Source: Branchiostoma lanceolatum (Eukaryota; Chordata; Leptocardii; Amphioxiformes; Branchiostomatidae). From it: a stretch of 64,000 nucleotides of DNA. The stretch lies in the NCBI RefSeq assembly GCF_035083965.1, contig NC_089731.1, forward strand, positions 2,085,001-2,149,000, written 5' to 3'. The position numbers and the translations under genes are program-made. The notes below the pieces were generated by a model. It did no database searches and was not told the DNA's origin. It was given only the letters and a program-made list of their open reading frames with translations. Below, one piece after another: positions 35,150-48,200 of the stretch; the first letter of the stretch is position 1; the number at the start of each line of letters is the position of its first letter.

Positions 35150-37590
35150 TGTTGTTTGGTTAATCCACGTGTGAAAATTGTAACTTGTTTTAGTTTTAAT
35201 TGGGGACTAGTTTCACCATAGAAATTAACCATCAGATGACACTACTTGTATCAAGCACTGGGTTGCTTTAGTGAACGAGGGTTAATCTCAGTACTTGTAG
35301 TTAAACATTATATATCATTTTATGAATCGGTGAATAAACTTTATGTATGTATTACCCATTTCTATATTGTCACTACTGCAAGTGATATTTGGACATATTT
35401 CAGTTCTTCATTCAAAGCCCCTTGTTACCAGGTAATGCCCAGAATGATTTAACATGCTTTTTGCCCATGATAAAGTTGAGTAACTGTTGCAGTATAAGGT
35501 CTCTTACTACAATATTTTACTGTTATGTAACTTTACTAAAGACGCACTGAAGGGTGTAGAAGACACATTGGTGATTTGCACGTACAATAAAATCACGTGT
35601 ACATAGACGTATCGTGCTCGTGTTTTTGGCTCAGTTTAAACTTGAAGGTTTCTTTGTTCTACATAGCTGATAACACCACCCAAAGATACATGTAGTTTCA
35701 TCAAGTTGGTGAATCTATTCAACATTCGTAGATACACAACCCTATCTTTTATAAGGTTATGTTTCTAAGAACACCATCATAATGTTGAATTGGTATCACA
35801 CCATTTTTTACAGAAGACCTGTACTGTAAACTTTGGTCCTCATACCTGGATGGGCCTCTACTCTTATTGTCATCACACAAATAAACAGATAAAATTTTTA
35901 CTGTCAATTAATGGTCTAAAATGGCAGTACAGCACTGCGTGGGATTAACAGGTTTACATGATTTTGTTTTGATAACGTGTAGATTTGGTTTTGTAAAGAC
36001 TGGTGGAGTGAGGGTGTGTGTGTGTGAAATTTTCTTCTCTGTATTTATAGTAATTAGATGAACAAGAAACATCAGAAAATGCTCTAACACTTAGTAACAG
36101 TTGGGCACCAAGATATACACTTTGAGTGTACACTTTTGCACACACTCACTCACATACACAGTGCTCAAATTGAACCATTGAAGAACATTTTCGGCAAAGT
36201 GAATAAAAAACATCAGAAGAAAGAGTCAGGTCCGTATAAAATGTTCACCATTGTATTATTCTAAAACAGTGAAACCCTGAGTATCTGACCATATATGTAC
36301 ATACAAATGTACTAAAAATGTACATTCTTGGCTGTGCAGCCAGTGTACTAGTGACATGAGAAGTTGACAAATTCTTCTGAGTCAGGCCTGGCAAAGTTAA
36401 CTACCTGTTCAATACTGGCTTTCTCTTCATAATAAGCAGAAAACAGTTTTGTCAACTGTCCAGTTCTTAATCAATCTGGCAAGACATAAGTGACAACTTA
36501 ATGTTACATGACAAACCCTTTTGTATGCTCATAACCAATTGCTTGATTCTCGTCACATTTTCTGATCCTGCTTTGGATTTCTTCCATACAGATTTCCTGT
36601 CAAACCCCACATGAATTCCAGATTAATAGTAGTGTCCTTAAAAGAAGTGGTAACTTTGCTACATTATTGTAACAATTTCAATTATTGTATCATTGGGTAG
36701 TGAGGGAATGACACACATTTCTACCCCTCAAGTTAATCAGAAAACATACTAAACAAGTAGTTCACTTCACAATCGGCCTCAGAAGAAAGGAAACTGTACA
36801 CACTTTTTTTCCATTTGTTCACTATAATGTAAGAACATTTTGCAAAGTCATTTTGCATTAAATAAAAGGCATTCACCGTGACGAACCTGAATATATACAA
36901 CTATAATACTTGTTATCATAATAATAATCACATTCAAGGCCATTGATAATTCACAATCAACGATAATTTATTAAAGATTTAGAATAAAAACACCAGAAAT
37001 ATACATAATACAGTTCTTGTACACTATAAGTAGTTCAAAATTTGACACCATTTTCTTAGTTAAATTGGCAAGACGAATAATATGACTTCACAAACAAGTT
37101 CTAAGGTAATATACATATTCAGTCATCTTGAGTAATCTGAAACGTTCCTTCTGATTACCTTGAGAAGTCTTGGAACTTTCACTACAGGTAAGTATTATTT
37201 GTCACATCATTGAGAAGTTTGAAAAACCTTGCATTTCTCTTAATGCAACTCTTACTCCAACATTACCGTGTAAGTGGCATAAACTTTTATAACTCCATGG
37301 AATTTTTGCAACAAGCTTTTTGTCCAGTTATTGCCACTGCGGGTAGCAGGGGTGCTTATCAAATAAGTATTCATACAAATTTCATAAAATTCATTGATTT
37401 TACTGGATTCACCCGATTCTAAGTAAGAAACTAATCTCATGGAATAAGTACATCCTGTGCAAGTGACCATCTCTACATAATGTGTCATTGGCTGCAGCTC
37501 CCTGGCAAGTTTACATTAAAATTTGTCTTTTAGAACATTTTTCTGTATTCAATTTGGCCTGATAAGCCACACCACCTGATCGAATACAAC
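35150..37590. other. 3' flank of GABARAP, no gene recognised
   Basis: AT-rich DNA with several AATAAA words and no open frame of convincing composition. Short minus and plus frames here look random. No TIR element or tandem array was recognised by eye. Confidence 0.5.
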
Positions 37591-37594
37591 TGAT

Positions 37595-38130
37595 ACTTAA
37601 TTGCAAACAACACTGAATGCATGGTATGCAGAGACAGTGCAGAGGAGGGCATGTAAGATAATCCTGAGACAGAACTACACCTGCTACAGCTCAGCCCTGA
37701 CAGAACTCTCCCTTACACCACTGGCCCAAAGACGACTAGAACTATGCAGAAGTTATGCCCGCTCCCTTCTGAGATCCCCGATCTTCAGACACTGGCTACC
37801 ACCATGCTGCGAGGCGATCTCCGGCAGAAAGACTTGGCCGTGTAGCCGGCTACAGACTTTTAGAGCAAATACTGTCAGGTTCACTAAGAGCCCCATTTAC
37901 TACATGGTAACCCTGCTGAACAGCACTGACTAGTAAGACATTATGACATTGAGATTTTAAATCCGAAGAATTTTGTAATTGTGATGGTAACAATGAAATG
38001 TTTTTATGTATATGTAAATTTGATTCTTGATAATGTAAACAAGCCTGTTAATTCAGCCCTAGGGCTGAGGCCTGTATCTGTTTGTCTACTGGACTGAATA
38101 AACCTGTCATCATCATCATCATCATGGTAA
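37595..38130 (+). mobile_element. 5'-truncated LINE with (CAT)n tail
   Basis: From about 37601 the frame reads ETVQRRACKIILRQNYTCYS, SALTELSLTPLAQRR, then LLRSPIFRHWLPP. This is the region after the reverse transcriptase in an L2/CR1-like LINE, ending with a stop near 37933. The 3' UTR holds GAATAAACCTGTCATCATCA and ends in seven CAT repeats (about 38106-38125). Confidence 0.75.
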
Positions 38131-38136
38131 GGTGTG

Positions 38137-39268
38137 CATCAGTACGTGGAGTTATCCAGATCCTCCTCAGTACCAGGTGAGTAGTTCATCTGGCTCAGGT
38201 AGCTGTTGAGGATCGGGGAGGAGTGGTGGTACAGTGATGGTACAGTGGTGGCACAGTGGTGGTACAGTGATGGTACGGTGGTGGTACAGTGATGGTACAG
38301 TGTGCATCAGTACGTGGAGTTATCCAGATCCTCCTCAGTCCCAGGTGAGTAGTTCATCTGGCTCAGGTAGCTGTTGAGGATGGGGGAGGAGTGGTGGTAC
38401 AGTGGTGGTACAGTGATGGTACAGTGGTGGTACAGTGGTGGTACAGTGGTGGTACAGTGGTGGTACAGTGATGGTACAGTGGTGGTACAGTGGTGGTACA
38501 GTGGTGGTACAGTGGTGGTACAGTGATGGTACAGTGATGGTACAGTGATGGTACAGTGGTGGTACGGTGTGCATCAGTACGTGGAGTTATCCAGATCCTC
38601 CTCAGTACCAGGTGAGTAGTTCATCTGGCTCAGGTAGCTGTTGAGGATGGGGGAGGAGTGGTGGTACAGTGGTGGTACAGTGGTGGTACAGTGGTGGTAC
38701 AGTGGTGGTACCGTGTGCATCAGTACGTGGAGTTATCCAGATCCTCCTCAGTACCAGGTGAGTAGTTCATCTGGCTAAGGTAGCTGTTGAGGATGGGGGA
38801 GGAGTGATGGTACAGTGGCGGTACAGTGGTGGTACAGTGGCGGTACAGTGGTGGTACAGTGGCGGTACAGTGGTGGTACAGTGGTGGTACAGTGATGGTA
38901 CAGTGGTGGTACCGTGTGCATCAGTACGTGGAGTTATCCAGATCCTCCTCAGTCCCAGGTGAGTAGTTCATCTGACTCAGGTACATGTAGCTGTTGAGGA
39001 TGGGGGAGGAGTGGTGGTACAGTGATGGTACGGTGATGGTACGGTGGTGGTACAGTGATGGCACAGTGGTGGTACAGTGGTGGTACGGTGTGCATCAGTA
39101 CGTGGAGTTATCCAGATCCTCCTCAGTCCCAGGTGAGTAGTTCATCTGACTCAGGTACATGTAGCTGTTGAGGATGGGGGAGGAGTGGTGGTACAGTGAT
39201 GGTACGGTGATGGTACGGTGGTGGTACAGTGATGGCACAGTGGTGGTACAGTGGTGGTACGGTGTGCA
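38137..39268 (-). repeat. 3' UTR array: repeated copies of the last coding segment plus GGTGGTACAGT minisatellite
   Basis: Six extra copies of the terminal exon end (plus-strand TGCATCAGTACGTGGAGTTA ... GTTGAGGATGGGGGAGGAGT) occur near 38139, 38307, 38571, 38714, 38927 and 39090. They are separated by blocks of a 10-11-bp GGTGGTACAGT/GATGGTACAGT unit. Each copy would encode SPILNSYLSQMNYSPGTEED and a stop, but all lie after the real stop at 39269-39271, so they belong to the 3' UTR or downstream DNA. Confidence 0.85.
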
Positions 39269-42200
39269 TCAGTACGTGGAGTTATCCAGATCCTCCTCAG
39301 TACCGGGTGAGTAGTTCATCTGGCTCAGGTAACTGTTGAGAATGGGGGAAGAGTGGTGGTATGGTGTGCCCAGGTCCGGCTGCCCGTCAAGGATGTGTGA
39401 GCTAAGGGAGGTGCCTAGTCCGCTGCTGGGTCTTGCTGAGACGAACTCCGAGTCTATCGACTGCGGGATGGACGTCAGCGATCTCGTGATGGCCTGGAGA
39501 AAATATATCAAAATACATCATTGTTGAAAATCATTTTCTTCACAAGCAGCAAAAATGGGGTAGGGAATTTCCCAAGCAGCCTTCGTAACCCCTGCTTCTC
39601 CTAATGGGTCAGTAAGTCAATACTTGTCTCAAGCATTGATATTTCTGACCTAGGGTGAAGAAATGCTGCAACAGTAACAATTGAGCCGCCTTTCTTCGTA
39701 AATCGATGGCAACATCAGGCTCTTACGAATTGATTAAAAATAAAAATCAGTCTGCAGGCCACTTTTCATTGCGGTCATGACAAAATATCCTTTTAAATTC
39801 AGTTCAAATGATTTTAGTTAGCCACCTTCTGTTGTAAGAAAGAAAAAAAAAGGAGAGCCAGTGGTGACTACAGAGGATGGTGCCCAGGCTAACGTTTAGT
39901 AGTCTGTCAGATAACACGTCATAAACAAATAAACTTCTCATTATGTTGGTGAAGGTTAGACATCCAGGTAATACATGTAATTGGTACACAATGCAAAAGA
40001 TACTCAAGCAACTGATTTTGTGAATGGTCTGTCACTCAGTCGTTTCAGGATGATCCACTATCTTTTCTCAGTAACTGACAGAGAAAAGTCTAAAGTCCAA
40101 CGAACCTCTCGCTGTTTCTCTATCCTGTAGTCTCGCACGAGTCTGTCCAGTCGGTCCTTCTGCCTGTTCAGGGCGTCAAGCCTCTCCTGCAGCTGCGAGT
40201 TCTCCTGTTCAAGAAACCGGCAGCGATACTCGCTGGAGGACACCGTTCGCTTCATGTCACGCACAGATTCATCCGCCTCTGTCAATCTGAAGAGAGAGAG
40301 AAGGAGGGAATGAATGAATGACTGGATGGATGGATTATCTCTCCTGTAGCTGCGAGTTCTCCTGTTCCAGGAACCGGCAACGGTACTCGCTGGAAGACAC
40401 CGTTCGCTTCATGTCACGTACAGATTCATCTGCCTCTGTCAATCTGGAGAGAGAGAGAAGGAGGGAATGAATGAATGACTGGATGGATGGATTATCTCTC
40501 TTGCAACTGTGAGTTCTCCTGTTCCAGGAACCGGCAACGGTACTCGCTGGACGACACTGTTCGCTTCATGTCACAGACAGATTCATCCGCCTCTGTCAAT
40601 CTGAAGAGAGAGAGAAGGAGAGAATGACTGGATGGATGGTTCACCTCTCCTGTAGCTGGGAGTTCTCATGATCAAGGAACCGGCAGCGGTACTCGCTGGA
40701 CGACACCGTTCGCTTCATGTCACGGACAGATTCATCCGCCTCTGTCAATCTGAAGAGAGAGAGAAGGAGGGAATGAATGAATGACTGGATGGATGGATCA
40801 GAGTCACCTCTTCTGCAGCTGTGAGTTCTCCTGTTCCAGGAACCAACAACGGTACTCGCTGGACGACACCGTTCGCTTCATGTCACGTACAGATTCATCC
40901 GCTTCTGTCAATCTGAAGAGAGAGAGAAGGAGGGAATGAATGAATGACTGGATGGATGGATCAGAGTCACCTCTTCTGCAGCTGTGAGTTCTCCTGTTCC
41001 AGGAACCGACAACGGTACTCGCTGGACGACACCGTTCGCTTCATGTCACGTACAGATTCATCCGCCTCTGTCAACCTGGAGAGAGAGAGAAGGAGGGAAT
41101 GAATGACTGGATGGATGGATCATCTCTCCTGAAGCTGTGAGTTCTCCTGTTCCAGGAACCGGCAGCGATACTCGCTGGACGACACCGTTCGCTTCATGTC
41201 ACGCACAGATTCATCCGCCTCTGTCAACCTGAAGAGAGAGAGAGAGAAGGAGGGAATGAATGAATGACTGGATGGATGGATCAGAGTCACCTCTTCTGCA
41301 GCTGTGAGTTCTCCTGTTCCAGGAACCGACAACGGTACTCGCTGGACGACACCGTTCGCTTCATGTCACGTACAGATTCATCCGCCTCTGTCAACCTGGA
41401 GAGAGAGAGAAGGAGGGAATGAATGACTGGATGGATGGATCATCTCTCCTGAAGCTGTGAGTTCTCCTGTTCCAGGAACCGGCAGCGATACTCGCTGGAC
41501 GACACCGTTCGCTTCATGTCACGCACAGATTCATCCGCCTCTGTCAACCTGAAGAGAGAGAGAGAGAAGGAGGGAATGAATGAATGACTGGATGGATGGA
41601 TCACCTCTCCTGAAGCTGCGAGTTCTCCTGTTCCAGGAACCGGCAACGGTACTCGCTGGACGACACTGTTCGCTTCATGTCACGCACAGATTCATCCGCC
41701 TCTGTCAATCTGAAGACAGAGAGAAGGAGGGAATGAATGAATGACTGGATGGATGGATCACCTCTCCTGAAGCTGCGAGTTCTCCTGTTCCAGGAACCGG
41801 CAGCGATACTCGCTGGACGACACTGTTCGCTTCATGTCACGGACAGATTCATCAGCCTCTGTTAATCTGGAGACAGAGAGAAGGAGGGAATGAATGAATG
41901 ACTGGATGGATGGATGGATTATCTCTCCTGAAGCTGCGAGTTCTCGTGTTCCAGGAACCGGCAGCGATACTCGCTGGACGACACCGTTCGCTTCATGTCA
42001 CGGACAGATTCATCCGCCTCTGTCAATCTGAAGACAGAGAGAAGGAGGGAATGAATGAATGACTGGATGGATGGATCACCTCTCCTGAAGCTGCGAGTTC
42101 TCCTGTTCCAGGAACCGGCAGCGATACTCGCTGGACGACACTGTTCGCTTCATGTCACGGACAGATTCATCAGCCTCTGTTAATCTGAAGACAGAGAGAA

Positions 42201-45200
42201 GGAGGGAATGAATGAATGACTGGATGGATGGATCACCTCTCCTGAAGCTGCGAGTTCTCCTGTTCCAGGAACCGGCAGCGATACTCGCTGGACGACACTG
42301 TTCGCTTCATGTCACGGACAGATTCATCAGCCTCTGTTAATCTGGAGACAGAGAGAAGGAGGGAATGAATGAATGACTGGATGGATGGATCACCTCTCCT
42401 GAAGCTGCGAGTTCTCCTGTTCCAGGAACCGGCAGCGATACTCGCTGGACGACACTGTTCGCTTCATGTCACGCACAGATTCATCCGCCTCTGTCAATCT
42501 GAAGAGAGAGAGAAGGAGAGAATGACTGGATGGATGGTTCACCTCTCCTGTAGCTGTGAGTTCTCCTGTTCCAGGAACCGGCAGCGATACTCGCTGGACG
42601 ACACAGTTCGCTTCATGTCACGTACAGATTCATCCGCCTCTGTCAATCTGAACAGAGAGAGAGAAGGAGGGAATGAATGAATGACTGGATGGATGGATCA
42701 CCTCTTCTGCAGCTGCGAGTTCTCCTGTTCCAAAAACCGGCAACGATACTCGCTGGACGACACCGTTCGCTTCATGTCACGCACAGATTCATCCGCCTCT
42801 GTCAGCCTGAAGAGAGAGAGAAGGAGGGAATGAATGAATGACTGGATGGATGGATTATCTCTCCTGAAGCTGGGAGTTCTCCTGTTCCAGAAACCGGCAA
42901 CGATACTCGCTGGACGACACAGTTCGCTTCATGTCACGTACAGATTCATCTGCCTCTGTCAATCTGAACAGAGAGAGAGAAGGAGGGAATGAATGAATGA
43001 CTGGATGGATGGATTATCTCTCCTGAAGCTGTGAGTTCTCCTGTTCCAGGAACCGGCAGCGGTACTCGCTGGACGACACTGTTCGCTTCATGTCACGCAC
43101 AGATTCATCCGCCTCTGTCAATCTGAAGAGAGAGAGAAGGAGAGAATGACTGGATGGATGGTTCACCTCTCCTGTAGCTGTGAGTTCTCCTGTTCCAGGA
43201 ACCGGCAGCGATACTCGCTGGACGACACAGTTCGCTTCATGTCACGTACAGATTCATCTGCCTCTGTCAATCTGAACAGAGAGAGAGAAGGAGGGAATGA
43301 ATGAATGACTGGATGGATGGATCACCTCTTCTGCAGCTGCGAGTTCTCCTGTTCCAAAAACCGGCAACGATACTCGCTGGACGACACCGTTCGCTTCATG
43401 TCACGCACAGATTCATCCGCCTCTGTCAATCTGAAGAGAGAGAGAAGGAGGGAATGAATGAATGACTGGATGGATGGATTATCTCTCCTGAAGCTGGGAG
43501 TTCTCCTGTTCCAGAAACCGGCAGCGGTACTCGCTGGGCGACACTGTGCGCTTCATGTCACGCACAGATTCATCCGCCTCTGTCAATCTGAAGAGAGAGA
43601 GAAGGAGAGAATGACTGGATGGATGGATCACCTCTCCTGAAGCTGCGAGTTCTCCTGTTCCAGGAACCGGCAGCGATACTCGCTGGACGACACTGTTCGC
43701 TTCATGTCACGGACAGATTCATCAGCCTCTGTTAATCTGGAGACAGAGAGAAGGAGGGAATGAATGAATGACTGGATGGATGGATGGATTATCTCTCCTG
43801 AAGCTGGGAGTTCTCCTGTTCCAGGAACCGGCAGCGGTACTCGCTGGACGACACTGTTCGCTTCATGTCACGTACAGATTCATCCGCCTCTGTCAATCTG
43901 AAGAGAGAGAGAAGGAGAGAATGACTGGATGGATGGTTCACCTCTCCTGTAGCTGTGAGTTCTCCTGTTCCAGGAACCGGCAGCGATACTCGCTGGACGA
44001 CACAGTTCGCTTCATGTCACGTACAGATTCATCTGCCTCTGTCAATCTGAACAGAGAGAGAGAAGGAGGGAATGAATGAATGACTGGATGGATGGATCAC
44101 CTCTTCTGCAGCTGCGAGTTCTCCTGTTCCAAAAACCGGCAACGATACTCGCTGGACGACACCGTTCGCTTCATGTCACGCACAGATTCATCCGCCTCTG
44201 TCAATCTGAAGAGAGAGAGAAGGAGGGAATGAATGAATGACTGGATGGATGGATTATCTCTCCTGAAGCTGGGAGTTCTCCTGTTCCAGAAACCGGCAGC
44301 GGTATTCGCTGGACGACACAGTTCGCTTCATGTCACGTACAGATTCATCTGCCTCTGTCAATCTGAACAGAGAGAGAGAAGGAGGGAATGAATGAATGAC
44401 TGGATGGATGGATCATCTCTTCTGCAGCTGTGAGTTCTCCTGTTCCAAAAACCGGCAACGATACTCGCTGGACGACACCGTTCGCTTCATGTCACGCACA
44501 GATTCATCCGCCTCTGTCAATCTGAACAGAGAGAGAGAAGGAGGGAATGAATGAATGACTGGATGGATGGATCACCTCTTCTGCAGCTGCGAGTTCTCCT
44601 GTTCCAAAAACCGGCAACGATACTCGCTGGACGACACCGTTCGCTTCATGTCACGCACAGATTCATCCGCCTCTGTCAATCTGAAGAGAGAGAGAAGGAG
44701 GGAATGAATGAATGACTGGATGGATGGATTATCTCTCCTGAAGCTGGGAGTTCTCCTGTTCCAGAAACCGGCAGCGGTATTCGCTGGACGACACAGTTCG
44801 CTTCATGTCACGTACAGATTCATCTGCCTCTGTCAATCTGAACAGAGAGAGAGAAGGAGGGAATGAATGAATGACTGGATGGATGGATCACCTCTTCTGC
44901 AGCTGCGAGTTCTCCTGTTCCAAAAACCGGCAACGATACTCGCTGGACGACACCGTTCGCTTCATGTCACGCACAGATTCATCCGCCTCTGTCAATCTGA
45001 AGAGAGAAAAGGAGGGAATGAATGAATGACTGGATGGATGGATCAGAGTCACCTCTTCTGCAGCTGCGAGTTCTCCTGTTCCAGGAACCGGCAGCGGTAC
45101 TCGCTGGACGACACTGTTCGCTTCATGTCACGTACAGATTCATCCGCCTCTGTCAACCTGGAGAGAGAGAGAGAGAAGGAGGGAATGAATGAATGACTGG

Positions 45201-48200
45201 ATGGATGGATCAGGGTCACCTCTTCTGCAGTTGGGAGTTCTGTTCCAGGAACCGGCAGCGATTCTCGCTGGACGACACAGAGCGCTTCATGTCACGGACA
45301 GATTCATCTGCCTCTGTTAATCTGAAGAGAGAAAGAAGGAGGGAATGAATGAATGACTGGATGGATGGATTACCTCTCCTGAAGCTGCGAGTTCTCCTGT
45401 TCCAGGAACCGGCAGCGATACTCGCTGGACGACACTGTTCGCTTCATGTCACGGACAGATTCATCAGCCTCTGTTAATCTGGAGACAGAGAGAAGGAGGG
45501 AATGAATGAATGACTGGATGGATGGATGGATTATCTCTCCTGAAGCTGCGAGTTCTCGTGTTCCAGGAACCGGCAGCGATACTCGCTGGACGACACCGTT
45601 CGCTTCATGTCACGGACAGATTCATCCGCCTCTGTCAATCTGAAGACAGAGAGAAGGAGGGAATGAATGAATGACTGGATGGATGGATCACCTCTCCTGA
45701 AGCTGCGAGTTCTCCTGTTCCAGGAACCGGCAGCGATACTCGCTGGACGACACTGTTCGCTTCATGTCACGGACAGATTCATCAGCCTCTGTTAATCTGG
45801 AGACAGAGAGAAGGAGGGAATGAATGAATGACTGGATGGATGGATGGATTATCTCTCCTGAAGCTGTGAGTTCTCCTGTTCCAGAAACCGGCAGCGGTAT
45901 TCGCTGGACGACACAGTTCGCTTCATGTCACGTACAGATTCATCTGCCTCTGTCAATCTGAACAGAGAGAGAGAAGGAGGGAATGAATGAATGACTGGAT
46001 GGATGGATTATCTCTCCTGAAGCTGGGAGTTCTCCTGTTCCAGGAACCGGCAGCGATACTCGCTGGACGACACTGTTCGCTTCATGTCACGGACAGATTC
46101 ATCCGCCTCTGTCAATCTGAAGAGAGAGAGAAGGAGGGAATGAATGAATGACTGGATGGATGGATTATCTCTCCTGAAGCTGCGAGTTCTCCTGTTCCAG
46201 AAACCGGCAGCGGTATTCGCTGGACGACACAGTTCGCTTCATGTCACGTACAGATTCATCTGCCTCTGTCAATCTGAACAGAGAGAGAGAAGGAGGGAAT
46301 GAATGAATGACTGGATGGATGGATCACCTCTTCTGCAGCTGCGAGTTCTCCTGTTCCAAAAACCGGCAACGATACTCGCTGGACGACACCGTTCGCTTCA
46401 TGTCACGCACAGATTCATCCGCCTCTGTCAATCTGAAGAGAGAGAGAAGGAGGGAATGAATGAATGACTGGATGGATGGATTATCTCTCCTGAAGCTGGG
46501 AGTTCTCCTGTTCCAGAAACCGGCAGCGATTCTCGCTGGACGACACAGAGCGCTTCATGTCACGGACCAATCTCCATCACTCTGGAGAGAGACAGAGAAG
46601 GGAACAATGACAAAATGAATGGATGGCTGGATCTGGGAGTTCTCCTGTTCTAGAAACCTGCAACGATACTCGCTGGACGACACTGTTCGCTTCATGTCAC
46701 GTACAGATTCATCTGCCTCGGTTAATCTGGAAGTTGAATGGAAAGAATTGTTATTAAACAATCATGTTTGTCTTTTATAAGTTATCATGGAAATTATTGG
46801 AATATTATTGCTCTGGTAGCATTTTCTATCGGTCATCCAGAAAGTTGAAATTTACTGTTAAACTAAGTTAGACACTTTTTCTGACCAATTTTCCCAACGA
46901 AAAGGTTTTTCATGACTCTCAAAGCTGTGCTTTAACCATAAGGCCAACTGCTGTCATAATCTTTTCTTTTTCTCACAAATCTTCAGCAGTTAATCAAGCC
47001 TACCTCGTTAGTAAATCTCTCTTGTCCTGCAGAAGCTTCTTGTGGTCGGAGTCGAGACTCTTCTTCCACTCGAGCTCCCTCTGCAGCTGGGACTTCACTC
47101 TGCCCAGCTCCTCCTCCGTAGACTGGACCGCTTCCTCCCGCATCCCCTTCTCTCGCTGGATAATGTCCCTGGGAGAAACAAACATGTGAACAAACAAACA
47201 TTAGTCTGTGAGACAGCTTATAGTTCATCTGTGGACTGGACCGCTTCCTCCCGCATCCCCTTCTCTCGCTGGATAATGTCCCTACAGAAAACAAACAAAT
47301 ATTAGTCCATGTGACTTCCACTTCCCTTACAGTCGACTTCTTCCCGTATCCCCTTCTCTCGCTGGATGATGTCCCTGGGAGAAACAAACAAATAAACAAA
47401 CAAGTAAACAAACAGTAGTCAGTGAGACTCTTCTTACAGCTCCTCCTCCGTAGACCGGACCGCTTCCTCCCGCATCCCCTTCTCCCGCTGGATAATGTCT
47501 CTGCAAGAAACAAATAAAAAAAGAAATAAACATTAGTCAAGGTAACTTTCACTTCTCACAAACTTCTTCCCTTCTCTCACTGGATAATGATAATAAATAA
47601 AAACATGTAAATTTCGCCCCCCTTACTGTAGACTTCTTCCCGCATCCCCTTCTCTCGCTGGATAATGTCCCTGGGATAAACAAACAACAAACATTAGTCC
47701 AAGGCATGTGACTTTCACTTCCCTTACAGTAGACTTCTTCCCTCATCCCCTTCCCTCGCTGGATAATGTCCCTACAACAAACAAACAGTAGTCAGTGTGG
47801 CATCTACTGTTCTTACAGTTCTTCCTCTGAAGACTGGACCAAATCAAGTCCCCGTGGGCCCAAAAATCCTGCTGTCTTCCCCCCGTGGATCAAATTCCCT
47901 AGATCTGTTGGCAAGGGTTTTATCGCAGACAAGGGATCATACTTGTCATTTTGAACAGTGAGGTAAAGTTATCAGCCCCATGTAAGAGGGAGCTTCTGGC
48001 TGAGCTTCAAGCATCAAACCTCTGCATGTAAAAGAACCAAACACAGGCATCGAGAAGACTAGGGGTGACGGGTGTGCTTGGCTAAATACAGCCTTTTACA
48101 GGAGCTTAGTTTTAGCTTCTTTTCATGGCAAAACTACAGTAATAGAGAGAAGATTTTGGGTAGCTTGTGTGGCCTTACTTTGCCCTGTTGATCTTGTTCT

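Noticed and set aside
40287-46740. Regular repeat spacing reminiscent of a CRISPR array
   Set aside because: Units are eukaryotic exon copies with pyrimidine tracts and splice sites. Spacers are not unique sequences and no cas-like gene is near.
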